A DNA stretch of 64,000 nucleotides, taken from Nocardia macrotermitis. GTDB taxonomy: Bacteria > Actinomycetota > Actinomycetes > Mycobacteriales > Mycobacteriaceae. The position numbers and the translations under genes were made by a program. Location of the stretch: positions 1-64,000 of the forward strand of contig NZ_WEGK01000026.1 of the NCBI RefSeq assembly GCF_009604405.1, written 5' to 3'. The notes under the pieces are model-generated. The model saw nothing but the letters and a program-made list of their open reading frames with translations, was not told the origin of the DNA and did not search any database. Below, one piece after another: positions 25,276-35,927 of the stretch; the first letter of the stretch is position 1; each line of letters opens with the position of its first letter.

Positions 25276-25425
25276 AATCGCCTGCGCATCAACAAGTTCC
25301 GTCGCGGTGATCCCGTAGTTCCGGCGAAGGCCGAGGACGGGCGACGACTGCGGCTCAACGGTCGCACCCGGCCCCGGACCCTCGCGGGAACGGCGGAATC
25401 ACCTCTACCCCAATAACATCCGCAC

Positions 25426-26595
25426 TCAGAACATCGGATCGTGGCGGATATTCGCGGCCGGAGTGCCCGCGGCCATCAGGCGGAACTTGGTGGTCTGCAC
25501 CATCGACGGGGAACCCGAGATCTGGATGTCACGGTCCGCCCACGGGCCGTAACCCGCGACGACCGCGCCGATCCGGCCGGTGCGACACGGGTCCAGGCCC
25601 GGCAGGTCCAGCGACGTTTCGACGGAATCGAAGTGCCACCAAGGGTTTTCGTCACTCTCGACGATCGGGGTGACGGTCAGCCACTTGTTGGCCACGGCCA
25701 ACTCGCTCAGAATCTCCAGGTCGTAGAGGTCGCACGGATGATGCCCGCCGACGAACAGGTGCACCCGCGGATTGGACCGACGACGGGCCATCGCCACGAG
25801 TTGCGCTCGGAGCGGGGCGATTCCGGTGCCGCAGCCGATCATGAGGAGTTTGCGCCGGGTGTTGCGCGGCACCCCGAGCCCGCCCATCGGCGCGCTCAGC
25901 AGCCACCGATCGCCGACGTCGGTGTGGCCGACCAGCGCCGGGCTGACCCAGCCGCCGGTGCGCCCGCGGACGTGGAATTCGAGCTCCCCCTCCGCATTCG
26001 GCGGCACGGCCGGGGACAGATACCGCCACATCCGCAGCCGCGCCGGGATCTGCACGCTCAGATACTGTCCGGCGGCGTACCGCATCGGCTGATCCAACCG
26101 CACCCGCACGACGGCCAGATCGTTCAGCACCCGGCGATGCTCGATCACCGTGCCGGACCACACCGCGGGCAGGTCCGAATCCTGCGCGCCGACCAGCATG
26201 GTCCGGGTGATCAGCTCGACGCACTCCTGCCAGGCGCGCTCGACCTCCTCGGTCCACAGCTCGGTCCGCGCATGCGTGCGCACCGCCGAAATCAGCGAAT
26301 TCCCCACGGCCGGATAATGTTCCGGCCCGATGCCGTACTTGCGGTGGTCGCGCCCGAGCTGGGCCAGGAACGGCAGCAGCTCATCGGGTTCGTCGAGCCG
26401 ATCCACCATGTGGGCGAGGGCCTTGACCAGCCGCTCGCGCTCGGTGTCGAGGGAGGCGGGAAAGTATTCGCGCAGCTGCGGTTGTGCGCTGAACAGGATC
26501 GCGTAAAACGATCCCGCCACCTTCCCGGGCCCCTCCTCATCCGCAGCAACCGCCTTGAACGTCGTCCGGACCATGGCGGTGGCACGCGAATCCAT
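25426..26595 (-). CDS. Second flavohemoglobin-like protein
   Basis: A 389-residue paralogue of the protein at 20118-21278 with the same domain order. Globin with proximal His in LGRDHRKYGIGPEHYPAVG, FAD motif MWRYLSPAVPP, nucleotide motif IGCGTGIAPLRAQL. Relative to the first copy the globin segment is more divergent. The start is taken at the second Met, giving MDSRATAMVRTTF. Nothing on the same strand is close by. With the reductase at 21344 this makes three members of the family within 6.5 kb. Confidence 0.88.
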   Translation of the reverse strand: MDSRATAMVRTTFKAVAADEEGPGKVAGSFYAILFSAQPQLREYFPASLDTERERLVKALAHMVDRLDEPDELLPFLAQLGRDHRKYGIGPEHYPAVGNSLISAVRTHARTELWTEEVERAWQECVELITRTMLVGAQDSDLPAVWSGTVIEHRRVLNDLAVVRVRLDQPMRYAAGQYLSVQIPARLRMWRYLSPAVPPNAEGELEFHVRGRTGGWVSPALVGHTDVGDRWLLSAPMGGLGVPRNTRRKLLMIGCGTGIAPLRAQLVAMARRRSNPRVHLFVGGHHPCDLYDLEILSELAVANKWLTVTPIVESDENPWWHFDSVETSLDLPGLDPCRTGRIGAVVAGYGPWADRDIQISGSPSMVQTTKFRLMAAGTPAANIRHDPMF

Positions 26596-27374
26596 CTGTC
26601 TCACAACCCCATCTCACACTCGATTACGAGCCCGACCGCGATATCACACCGCCCAGAAACCCGGCAGCAGCCGACGCGCTCAGAGTCTATGCGAGGTTTG
26701 CCAGACCCGTACCGATCCACCCGAACAACCCACATGTAATTCCCCCCGAACCTGCCCGATGCAGGCCCAACCCCTCATAAACCAACCGTTTGCCCAGTAA
26801 ATCCGGTCATTCCCCGCCAAGACTCCACCAAATCAACAACCTTCATTTTGAAAGACTCACTTTTCTAGCGATCTCTCTGCAATCAATCACCGGTCGATCA
26901 GGCCGACCATCCAACCCCGGTCAACCCACCCAGCAATCTTTCCGCCACCACAAGCGGCACTCCGCAGCAGGCACCCCTGGAGACAAATCGCCCAATCCAC
27001 CCCTATGAACACAGCACACCACCCGCAACCACACCTGGGGCCGCGCACCGAGCGCCTCCCGGCCTCCATCCGATCCATGGCACGCGGCACCTCGCAACCC
27101 CACTCACCACCCGCATGCGCCCGGACAGTGCATGCACCCCCACCCCACGGTTGATATTGATCCGGAACTCTTCGGTTACGTTCTGCCGCAGATGAATCCA
27201 CTGGTCAACCGGCCCGCTGATCCGCGACCGTTGAGTTTCCTCTCATTATTTCCCGAGTCGGTCCGTCGAGATCAGTGACCTCGTTCCAGATGCGCTGTAC
27301 CGATCGATATCTCGCACCCCGCGACGAGGGCGCGATCGCCTCGACCGCAAGCATCAGAGCAGGCACAGACGAGA
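26596..27374. other. Gene-free, C-rich spacer
   Basis: About 780 bases with no supported gene. The plus strand is strongly C-biased: in 26701-26760 there are 28 C and 8 G. AT content rises around 26820-26890. Short open frames exist, but none shows start signals or protein-like composition. It may be decayed DNA. Confidence 0.5.
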
Positions 27375-27402
27375 ACAGCGCCTCTGCGAGCAGAGACGCT
27401 GT
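27375..27402 (-). terminator. Hairpin after hspR
   Basis: ACAGCG-C-CTCTGC (27375-27387) pairs with GCAGAG-A-CGCTGT (27390-27402) with one C-A mismatch and a 2-base loop, 20 bases past the hspR stop. It probably ends the dnaK-grpE-dnaJ-hspR transcript. Confidence 0.65.
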
Positions 27403-27421
27403 CCTGGTGGGGTTTTCGTGG

Positions 27422-27835
27422 CTAGCGGCGCTTGTTGCGGGGCTGCCAGACCACGAGGGCGGTGCTGCGTTGGGGCGGGGTCAGGTCGGGGCGGTAGGAG
27501 GAGCGTAGGTGGTCGACCTCTTCGGTGAGTTCGGCCACGCGCTGCTGCAGGGCCTCGACCTGGTTGGTCAGTTCGATGATCCGCTTGATACCGGCCAGGT
27601 TGACGCCCTCGTCCTGGGACAGGCGCTGCACCTCGCGGAGCAGTTCCACATCCCGGTTCGAGTAGCGACGGCCACCACCCGAGGTGCGGTGGGGGGTGAC
27701 CAGGCCCAGCCGGTCGTAGGTGCGCAGGGTCTGCGCGTGCATACCGGCCAGCTGGGCTGCCACCGAGATCACGAAGTACTCGGCGCTCGAGCCACCCTGA
27801 TTACCGAGGGGTGGATTCCCTGCCTGACCGGACAT
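27422..27835 (-). CDS. hspR: HspR heat-shock repressor
   Basis: A 137-residue MerR-family repressor. Winged helix with FVISVAAQLAGMHAQTLRTY and the recognition RTSGGGRRYSNRDVELLREV, then a coiled coil (NQVEALQQRVAELTEEVDHL). In Streptomyces and mycobacteria HspR represses the dnaK operon and clpB at HAIR boxes with DnaK as co-repressor. HAIR boxes are present at 19884, 31624 and 31679. The ATG shares one base with the dnaJ stop (TAATG), so it is coupled to the operon. Confidence 0.95.
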   Translation of the reverse strand: MSGQAGNPPLGNQGGSSAEYFVISVAAQLAGMHAQTLRTYDRLGLVTPHRTSGGGRRYSNRDVELLREVQRLSQDEGVNLAGIKRIIELTNQVEALQQRVAELTEEVDHLRSSYRPDLTPPQRSTALVVWQPRNKRR

Positions 27836-29010
27836 TACGCACCTGCCCATCCGGCTCGCGGATCGAATCCGCCGGCCTTCTCCGCCTCCGCGTAGTGACG
27901 CAGCGCCTCGGCGGCTTCCTCGTCCAGCTTCGGCGGCACCGCGACCTTCACGGTCACCAGCAGATCGCCCGCACCACCGGAGCGCTTGGGCACACCGCGC
28001 CCACGCACTCTCAGGGTACGTCCGTCGGCGGTGCCCGCGGGCACCTTCACCCCGACCCGGCCCTCCAGTGTGGGAACCGAAACCGTTGTGCCGAGCACCA
28101 ATTCGCTGTAGCTGACCGGCAGCACCAACGTCAGGTCGTCGCCGTTGCGGCCGAAGACCTTGTCGTTGCTGACATGCACCGTGACGAACAGGTCACCCGC
28201 GGGAGCGCCGCGCAGACCCGCCTCGCCCTGACCCGCCAACCGGATCCGCTGCCCGTCCCGCACACCCGGCGGAATCCGCACGGTGATGGTGCGGGTCCGG
28301 TTCTGGATGCCGGTACCGCGGCAGTCCACGCACGGGTCGTCGATGATCGAGCCCGTACCGCGGCAGTCCTCGCACGGCTCGCTGAATCCGAACGCACCCT
28401 GGTTCCGGCTGATGACGCCGGTTCCGTTGCAGTGCGGGCAGACTCGCGGACTCGTGCCGGGCTTGGCGCCGCTGCCGTGACAGGTGGTACACGGCGACGG
28501 ACTCGTCATCCGCAGCGGCACCGTCACACCCTGCGCGGCCTCGCGGAAGCCGAGATTGGTCTCGGTCTCCACATCGCTGCCCCGCCGTGGCCGCGTGGAG
28601 GTGCGTGTCGCACCGCCCGCACCGCGGTTGAACAGGCCGCCGAGGATATCGCCGAGCCCGCCGTCGGCGGTGGAACCCGCCGCGCCGCCGAAGATGTCGC
28701 CCAGGTTGAAATCGTTGAATCCACCCTGGCCGTAGCCACCGCCGGGCGAGAACCCGCCGCGGCCGAAACCGCCGTTGGCGAACAACTTGCGGGCCTCGTC
28801 GTACTCCGAGCGCTTCTCCGGATCGGACAGCACGGCATGCGCCTCGCTGACGGCCTTGAACCGCTCCTCGGCCGCGGCGTCACCCGGATTCTTGTCCGGA
28901 TGCAGGTCGCGGGCCAGTTTGCGATACGCCTTCTTGATCTCGTCCTGGGTAGCGCCGGAGGAAATACCCAGCTCCTTGTAGAAGTCCTTCTCGAGCCACT
29001 CACGATTCAC
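27835..29010 (-). CDS. dnaJ: DnaJ co-chaperone
   Basis: A 391-residue type I J-protein. J domain with HPD in ARDLHPDKNP, a Gly/Phe-rich linker (residues about 78-130), four C-x-x-C-x-G-x-G zinc repeats (CTTCHGSGAK, CPHCNGTG, CEDCRGTG, CVDCRGTG) and C-terminal substrate domains. It delivers clients to DnaK and stimulates its ATPase. It follows grpE by 35 bases. This is the operon-encoded DnaJ1 type of actinobacteria. Confidence 0.96.
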   Translation of the reverse strand: MNREWLEKDFYKELGISSGATQDEIKKAYRKLARDLHPDKNPGDAAAEERFKAVSEAHAVLSDPEKRSEYDEARKLFANGGFGRGGFSPGGGYGQGGFNDFNLGDIFGGAAGSTADGGLGDILGGLFNRGAGGATRTSTRPRRGSDVETETNLGFREAAQGVTVPLRMTSPSPCTTCHGSGAKPGTSPRVCPHCNGTGVISRNQGAFGFSEPCEDCRGTGSIIDDPCVDCRGTGIQNRTRTITVRIPPGVRDGQRIRLAGQGEAGLRGAPAGDLFVTVHVSNDKVFGRNGDDLTLVLPVSYSELVLGTTVSVPTLEGRVGVKVPAGTADGRTLRVRGRGVPKRSGGAGDLLVTVKVAVPPKLDEEAAEALRHYAEAEKAGGFDPRAGWAGA

Positions 29011-29045
29011 CAGGCATCTCCTCCTTCCTCAGCTCAGATGGACGC

Positions 29046-29659
29046 TCATTGGTCGTCGTCATCGGTGCCAGCATTTCCTGTCACCAGATCTGTTACCCCG
29101 TCGGTCACTCCGACAAGCGCGTGCCGCAGCACCCGATCGCCGAAGCGGTACCCCTTGCGCATCACCACACCGATCACCGGATCGTGGCCCTCGCCCTCGT
29201 GCTGCACGGCCTCGTGCACCGTCGGGTCGAACGCCTCGCCCTCCGTGCCGAACTCCTCGAGGCCCTGTTTCTGCAATGCCTCGGACAGCTTGTCGGCCAC
29301 GGACTTCAGCGGGCCGGACTCCAGATCACCGTGTGCGCGAGCACGATCCAGATCGTCCAGCACGCCGAGCAGTTCGGTGACCACCGACGCCTTGGCGGTG
29401 TCGATCGCGGCCTTGCGGTCGCGTTCGGTGCGCCGCCGGTAGTTGGCGTATTCGGCGGTCAGGCGCTGCAGATCGGCGGTGCGCTCGGCCAGTTCGGCGT
29501 GCACCGGATCGGTGTGCGCCTCGTCGCCGGACACCGGGCCCGGTCCCCCCTCGGCCGCGGCGTCCTGCGACGCCGCGGCCGGGCGGACCTCACCAGTGAC
29601 CGGATCGACCTTGCGGTTGTCCACGATCGTTACCGGTTCGGATTCCGAATTGTGTTCGG

Positions 29660-29663
<4 letters not shown>
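29046..29663 (-). CDS. grpE: GrpE nucleotide exchange factor
   Basis: A 205-residue GrpE. An acidic, disordered N-terminus is followed by the long coiled coil (AELTADLQRL-type segment, LQRLTAEYANYRRRTERDR) and the beta domain (GVVMRKGYRFGDRVLRHALV). It exchanges ADP for ATP on DnaK. A GTG start at 29663 overlaps the dnaK stop by 4 bases (GTGA). Confidence 0.96.
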
Positions 29664-31501
<1,838 letters not shown>

Positions 31502-31623
31502 TGTGGTTCCTCCTGTATGACGTACCTGTATGTGGCGATGCAGGGCAGACGCCTGCCGCGGTTGCCGTTGCGACAACCACCGGACCTCACCCCGACACCG
31601 CCTGGAGCACGGTCCTCAGCAAT

Positions 31624-31644
31624 ACTGAGCGTGGTCGACTCAAT
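31624..31644. promoter_or_regulatory. Second, weaker HAIR box upstream of dnaK
   Basis: ACTGAGC-N7-ACTCAAT has the HAIR spacing, with a degenerate left arm and a good right arm (6 of 7). It lies 123 bases upstream of the dnaK start. Confidence 0.6.
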
Positions 31645-31678
31645 CTTGCATCGACCCGGGGTCCGAGTCAACCGAGAA

Positions 31679-31699
31679 CTTGAGTCCTGCACGCTCAAC
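31679..31699. promoter_or_regulatory. HAIR box upstream of dnaK
   Basis: CTTGAGT-N7-GCTCAAC: a perfect left arm, a right arm with two changes, exact 7-base spacing (31686-31692). Known HspR target pattern. Confidence 0.85.
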
Positions 31700-31861
31700 T
31701 TTGCGTCGATCTGGATAACGAGCGGCCCACCTCATCCATTCCCGCTCGGCGAAAATATTTTCCCGGACCGGGTCGACAACCGAAACCTCCTGGTAGACGA
31801 GGTGCGGCGTCGAAGCGCCGATGTCCTGCCGGTCGATGTCGGCGACCGGTGCTGCCCGGCG

Positions 31862-32746
31862 TCAGTCGCGTGATTCGTCCAGGAGCGGGAAGCGGCCCGA
31901 ATTCAGCAGGCGCTGAATGCTTTCCGTGCGGGTGGCCGGGACGGCGTAGTCCGGGTGGGAGCGGAAGATCGCGGCGGCGTCGTGCAGGCGGGACATCTGC
32001 TGTTCGACCTCGAGCGCGGTGCGGGCGCCGGGGGTGGTCGGGTGGGTGGCGTAGGCGGGGCGGCGGGGGTCGACGCGGCCGATCTCGACGGCCTTGTCGA
32101 CGCGGCGGGCGCAGTGGCAGGCGGCCTTCGGATTCGTGATGCCGCAGGTGGAGTTCAGGAAGTCGCCGAGGCGTTTCTTGGCTCGCTGCAAGCGTTTTCG
32201 GTAGGTGGCCGGGGTGATGCCGAGGACCCAGGCGGCCTCGGGGGAGCCCAGTTCGAAGACGTCGCCCAGGACGAAGGCGATCCGTTCGTCGCGACTCAGG
32301 CATTGCAGCATGGCCTGGCTACAGGTGAGGCGGACCTCGCGGGTGAGCAGGGTCGCCTCGGGGCCGCGGTAGTCCTGTTCGGCGAGGCCGTCGCGCAGAT
32401 CGGTGGCGAAATCGTCCAGTGAGATCTGGGCGCGCTCCTGCGGGCTGCGGCGGCGCAGGTTCAGCAACTGGTTGACGCCGATGCGATACGCCCAGGTCAG
32501 CAAGCGGGCCTCGGCACGCCAGGTGGACAGGTTGCCCAGGACGCGCAGCAGGATCTCCTGGGTGGCGTCCTCGGCGTCGGGCGGGCTGCCGGTCATGCGC
32601 AGCGCCAGGCGGTAGAGCGGATCCTGGAGCAGCCGAACGACTTCCGTGATCGCGGCGGCGTCACCGGCGACGGCGCGCGCGACCAGATCCGCCTCGCCGA
32701 TGGCGGGCTCCTGCGTGAACGGCGCGTCGGCCGATCCGATCTCCAC
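31862..32746 (-). CDS. ECF-type RNA polymerase sigma factor
   Basis: Sigma-70-family protein of about 294 residues. Region 2 (DPLYRLALRMTGSPPDAEDA, then WAYRIGVNQLLNLRRR) and region 4 (LSRDERIAFVLGDVFELGSP, then GITPATYRKRLQRAKKRL) are clear. An extra C-terminal segment of about 100 residues has CGITNPKAACHCARRVDKAV; its Cys/His pattern could bind a metal or respond to redox state. There is no adjacent anti-sigma gene, so the extension may regulate it. The start is uncertain: GTG 32746 is chosen, but an ATG at 32815 is also open. Confidence 0.85.
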   Translation of the reverse strand: MEIGSADAPFTQEPAIGEADLVARAVAGDAAAITEVVRLLQDPLYRLALRMTGSPPDAEDATQEILLRVLGNLSTWRAEARLLTWAYRIGVNQLLNLRRRSPQERAQISLDDFATDLRDGLAEQDYRGPEATLLTREVRLTCSQAMLQCLSRDERIAFVLGDVFELGSPEAAWVLGITPATYRKRLQRAKKRLGDFLNSTCGITNPKAACHCARRVDKAVEIGRVDPRRPAYATHPTTPGARTALEVEQQMSRLHDAAAIFRSHPDYAVPATRTESIQRLLNSGRFPLLDESRD

Positions 32747-32896
32747 CTCACCATGGTTCGGCGGATCGGCCGCGCACGCAAGCAGACCGGAAACTCCCAC
32801 CACTGCACACCACATCGGATTCGCGCCGCCCTGATCGAACTCGCCCGTCACTCGATGGGTCTTCACCGAAGACTCATCGATCAGTGGACTCTTCGT

Positions 32897-33784
32897 TCAG
32901 CGCGAGACCTTCTCGATGGACGAAGACGGTCGGGACAGGTCGTGTTTGCCGAGCCACTGGGCGATGGCCTTGCCGATCGCGTCGGGCTGATCTTCGGGGG
33001 CGTGATGTCCCGCCGGGCCGATGCCTACCGTTTCAATGTTGGCGAATGTCGTTGTGGCCCAGTCGATTGTTTCGTTACCGCCCATGCCGATGCCGTTCTC
33101 GACCGCCATCAGCAGTTTGGGGATCTGCGGGGTGTCGGCCATCGCGCGGCCGTAGTCGGTCATGATCGCTGCGACGTCGGCGGGTTCGCCGTCGAACGGA
33201 ATCTCCCTGGGCCACACCAGCATCGGGCGTCGGGACTCCGGCGTCGGGTAGGGCGCGCGGTAGACGTCCAGATCGGCGGGGGTCAGGCTCTTCGCACCGA
33301 AGGGCAGGTTGAATTCGATGAACATGTTCTCCTGCAAGATCATTCGCGCACCCTCCGGAGAACGGAAGCCGCGGAACAGGTCCGCGCCCTGCGGCGGCAT
33401 CTCGGCCCAGCTCAGCGGGCGCAGGAAGGTTTCGAGGACGGCGATCCCGCGCACCCGTTCGGGATGCCGGGCCAGCCGGTGCATGGCCAGCGCGCCGCCC
33501 CAGTCGTGGCCGACGAGGACGGCCCGGTCCAGGTCGAGGGCGTCGAACCAGGCGTCCAGGTAGCGGGCGTGGTCGGCGAACCGGTAGCCGATATCGGGTT
33601 TGCCCGACTCGCCCATCCCGATCAGGTCCGGGGCCAGCGCGCGCACCTCGCCGCGCACGTGCGGAATCACGTTGCGCCACAGGTACGAAGAGGTGGGGTT
33701 GCCGTGCAGGAAGACGACCGGCACATCGCCCTCGCCGGTGTCGCTGTAGTGCATGAACGAGTCGAGAACGTCGATGACGGGCAT
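32897..33784 (-). CDS. dhaA: Haloalkane dehalogenase
   Basis: A 295-residue alpha/beta-hydrolase that replaces halogen on short haloalkanes with hydroxyl. Oxyanion and halide-binding HGNPTSSYLWRN, nucleophile Asp and halide-binding Trp in VLVGHDWGGAL, acid Glu in VLETFLRPLSW, catalytic His in GPAGHHAPEDQPDAIG. This Asp-His-Glu arrangement with Asn and Trp is that of subfamily HLD-II (DhaA, LinB). Its physiological substrate is unknown in most actinomycetes. The leader holds a near-consensus CRP site (33858-33873), about 75 bases upstream, suggesting cAMP-linked control. Confidence 0.9.
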   Translation of the reverse strand: MPVIDVLDSFMHYSDTGEGDVPVVFLHGNPTSSYLWRNVIPHVRGEVRALAPDLIGMGESGKPDIGYRFADHARYLDAWFDALDLDRAVLVGHDWGGALAMHRLARHPERVRGIAVLETFLRPLSWAEMPPQGADLFRGFRSPEGARMILQENMFIEFNLPFGAKSLTPADLDVYRAPYPTPESRRPMLVWPREIPFDGEPADVAAIMTDYGRAMADTPQIPKLLMAVENGIGMGGNETIDWATTTFANIETVGIGPAGHHAPEDQPDAIGKAIAQWLGKHDLSRPSSSIEKVSR

Positions 33785-33857
33785 CTCGGATCCTTCCGGT
33801 AGAAGTGCTTACACCGGGTTGGACACGTCATCGGGGAGGGCTGTGACGACCATTCGA

Positions 33858-33873
33858 AGTGATGTACATCACA
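33858..33873. promoter_or_regulatory. CRP-like binding site upstream of the dehalogenase
   Basis: AGTGA-TGTACA-TCACA matches the CRP/GlxR consensus TGTGA-N6-TCACA in 9 of 10 fixed positions, and GTGATGTACATCAC (33859-33872) is a perfect palindrome. Its centre is about 82 bases upstream of the dehalogenase start, in its 95-base leader. Confidence 0.75.
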
Positions 33874-33879
33874 GGCTGA

Positions 33880-34707
33880 CTAACGGCTCGCCTTGGAGAT
33901 GTACAGCGGCTCGCCGGTGAAGTCGACCATGAGATATCCGGACACGGCACCCCCGACGTAGATGCTCACCGCGGGCGGCGCGTCCCGGCTGATGCCGGAA
34001 CGGTCGATGATGATGTGGCTGATCGGATTACCGGGCGCGCCGACCGACTGCGCCGCACCGGCCAGCAGGGCGGCCAGTTTCGCCAGGTCGAGTTTGCCGA
34101 GATCGAGCGGTTGCAGGTCCGGTTTCCGGGAGGTGGTGCTGCCGCTGCTGAATTTATCTCGGTACCAGGTTCTTTCGGACTTCGACGGGTCGCCCGCGGC
34201 AGGCCGTTCGATCGACGCGGTGTCCGGATGCAGGACCACCTCGTCGGCGAGCAGATCGCCGAAATGGGCGCGGTAGGTGGTCAGGAAGGATTCGAGACCG
34301 GCCGCGGTCGTCATATCCGGCGTCCTGTGGCTCGCGACCGGGCCGTCGTCGCTGGACACCCAGCCGCACAGCATGCCGATCAGCGCCACGGCCGCCACGA
34401 ACGCGCCCGCCCGCAACCAGCGACGTGCCGGTCTGCGATGAGCCCGGCTGGTCGCCGGCCGGTCGACGAGATTCGCCGGGATCTGTAGATCGTCCAGGAC
34501 GGCGTCCAATTGCGCGAAAGTGCCGGCGCGCATGGCGATCCGAGTGCGTTCGGCATGTTCGAGTTCGGTCAGCTGGCCGTCGCCGCAGGCCGCGTCCAGC
34601 ACCGCGCACGCGTCCACCCGATCCGAATCACGAACGCGCAGTGCGCGATTCGCGGTGCGAGCGGGCGATCCGGGACGCCCGGACGGGGTGGGACCGGAGG
34701 TGTGCAT
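33880..34707 (-). CDS. DUF1707 membrane protein
   Basis: A 275-residue protein. N-terminal DUF1707 domain (LRVRDSDRVDACAVLDAACG, then GQLTELEHAERTRIAMRAGT), one membrane segment (about residues 97-115, AGAFVAAVALIGMLCGWVSS) and a C-terminal domain similar to that of the next gene (LESFLTTYRAHFGDLLADEV; SIYVGGAVSGYLMVDF). DUF1707 proteins are common in actinomycetes, often near sensor or envelope genes, with no established activity. It lies 9 bases after its larger paralogue. Confidence 0.85.
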   Translation of the reverse strand: MHTSGPTPSGRPGSPARTANRALRVRDSDRVDACAVLDAACGDGQLTELEHAERTRIAMRAGTFAQLDAVLDDLQIPANLVDRPATSRAHRRPARRWLRAGAFVAAVALIGMLCGWVSSDDGPVASHRTPDMTTAAGLESFLTTYRAHFGDLLADEVVLHPDTASIERPAAGDPSKSERTWYRDKFSSGSTTSRKPDLQPLDLGKLDLAKLAALLAGAAQSVGAPGNPISHIIIDRSGISRDAPPAVSIYVGGAVSGYLMVDFTGEPLYISKASR

Positions 34708-34716
34708 CAGCCGCGC

Positions 34717-35799
34717 CTAATTGTCGAAGGGGTATGCGCGGACGAGCTGCCCGGCGGGCGTGGCCTCGAGGAATCCGCTCTCGTTGAACTTGTTGCCGAC
34801 GAAGATCCTGATCATCGGCACGTCGTCGCTGCTGTCGATCTCCATGCCGAGGTGACTCACGGCGCCGCCCTCGACCTTCGTCAGCGCGGGCGCGCGGGTG
34901 AGCAGATCGCCGAGCGCGGCGACGTTCACCGCGGCCAGGTCGAAGAACGGTTTGGTGCGGTCGCGGGTGGTGACCGCGCCGCCGAGGGCGAAACCACCCC
35001 GGAAGGTGTAGTCGACGACCCGATTCGGCTGGTCGCGCCAGGTGCGCTGGACCGAGGCGTAGTCGGAGAACAGGGTCAGCTCGTCGACCACGGTATCGCC
35101 GAATTTCGTCCGGTAGAGGGTGCGGAACTTGTCGAATCCGGCGGCGGTGGTCAGGTCGGGTGTGTCGATCACCAAGGGCTGCACGGCCTTTGCCGCCGGA
35201 GCCGCGGTCGGGGTGGGTGGCGCCGAGTGGTGGGTCAGCTGGAATCCGCCGACCGCCGCGAGCACCGCGACGACGATCAGCGCGGCGGCGAACCAGGCTC
35301 CGCGCGGCCGGATGCGCTGTCGCGGATCGATCGGGGCGGGCGCGGGTTGCTGCAGATCGTCGGTCAGCCCGGCGAGGTCACCCAGGGTTTTCGCCTCGGC
35401 GGTCAGGGCGGTCAGGGTCTGATGTTCCTCAGACGAGAGTTGTCCGTCGGCCAGGGCCGCGTCCAACGCTCGGCAGGCCAGATCGCGATCCTCGTCGCGG
35501 GCGCGGATGTGGTGCGGATAGCGGCCGAGCCGATGCCGCGGGTTCGGCGCGGGCGGTTCGGACCAGGCCGCCACGCCCGCCGGGGCCTGTAGGTCCGCCA
35601 CCAGTCCGCGCAGCTGACCGATCGTTTTCGCGGTTCCGGCGCGGTCGGAGCGGTCGTGGTACTCGTCGGCGCCGAGCTGGCCCTCCTCGTACGCCGCGTC
35701 GAGCAGCGTGCGGGCCCGGACCCGATCCATGTCGCGAGCCCGCATCCCTGCCTCGGCCACGTTCGGCGTACCAGGCATATCGGACGATCGGGGGCTCAC
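34717..35799 (-). CDS. Double DUF1707 membrane protein
   Basis: A 360-residue paralogue of the preceding gene with two DUF1707 domains: MRARDMDRVRARTLLDAAYE at about residues 20-70, and IRARDEDRDLACRALDAALA at about 98-145. One membrane segment (FAAALIVVAVLAAVGGFQL) and an external C-terminal domain (FDKFRTLYRTKFGDTVVDEL; IRIFVGNKFNESGFLEATPA) follow. The two genes form a short operon and their external domains are alike, so they may form a complex. An ATG seven codons in is a possible start. Confidence 0.85.
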   Translation of the reverse strand: MSPRSSDMPGTPNVAEAGMRARDMDRVRARTLLDAAYEEGQLGADEYHDRSDRAGTAKTIGQLRGLVADLQAPAGVAAWSEPPAPNPRHRLGRYPHHIRARDEDRDLACRALDAALADGQLSSEEHQTLTALTAEAKTLGDLAGLTDDLQQPAPAPIDPRQRIRPRGAWFAAALIVVAVLAAVGGFQLTHHSAPPTPTAAPAAKAVQPLVIDTPDLTTAAGFDKFRTLYRTKFGDTVVDELTLFSDYASVQRTWRDQPNRVVDYTFRGGFALGGAVTTRDRTKPFFDLAAVNVAALGDLLTRAPALTKVEGGAVSHLGMEIDSSDDVPMIRIFVGNKFNESGFLEATPAGQLVRAYPFDN

Positions 35800-35927
35800 C
35801 CTTGGATGGTAGAACGTCGGCGCGGCGTTGCGGCACCCTGTTGTTCGTCGCCGGGATGGTGACGGCTGCGGGCGAGTGGCTTCGAAGTCGGCCTGCGCGT
35901 GGGCGACTGCGCGGTACGGTTCGCAGC

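Noticed and set aside
26790..27201. Short open frames on both strands in the C-rich spacer
   Set aside because: No start signals, no recognisable domains and atypical composition.
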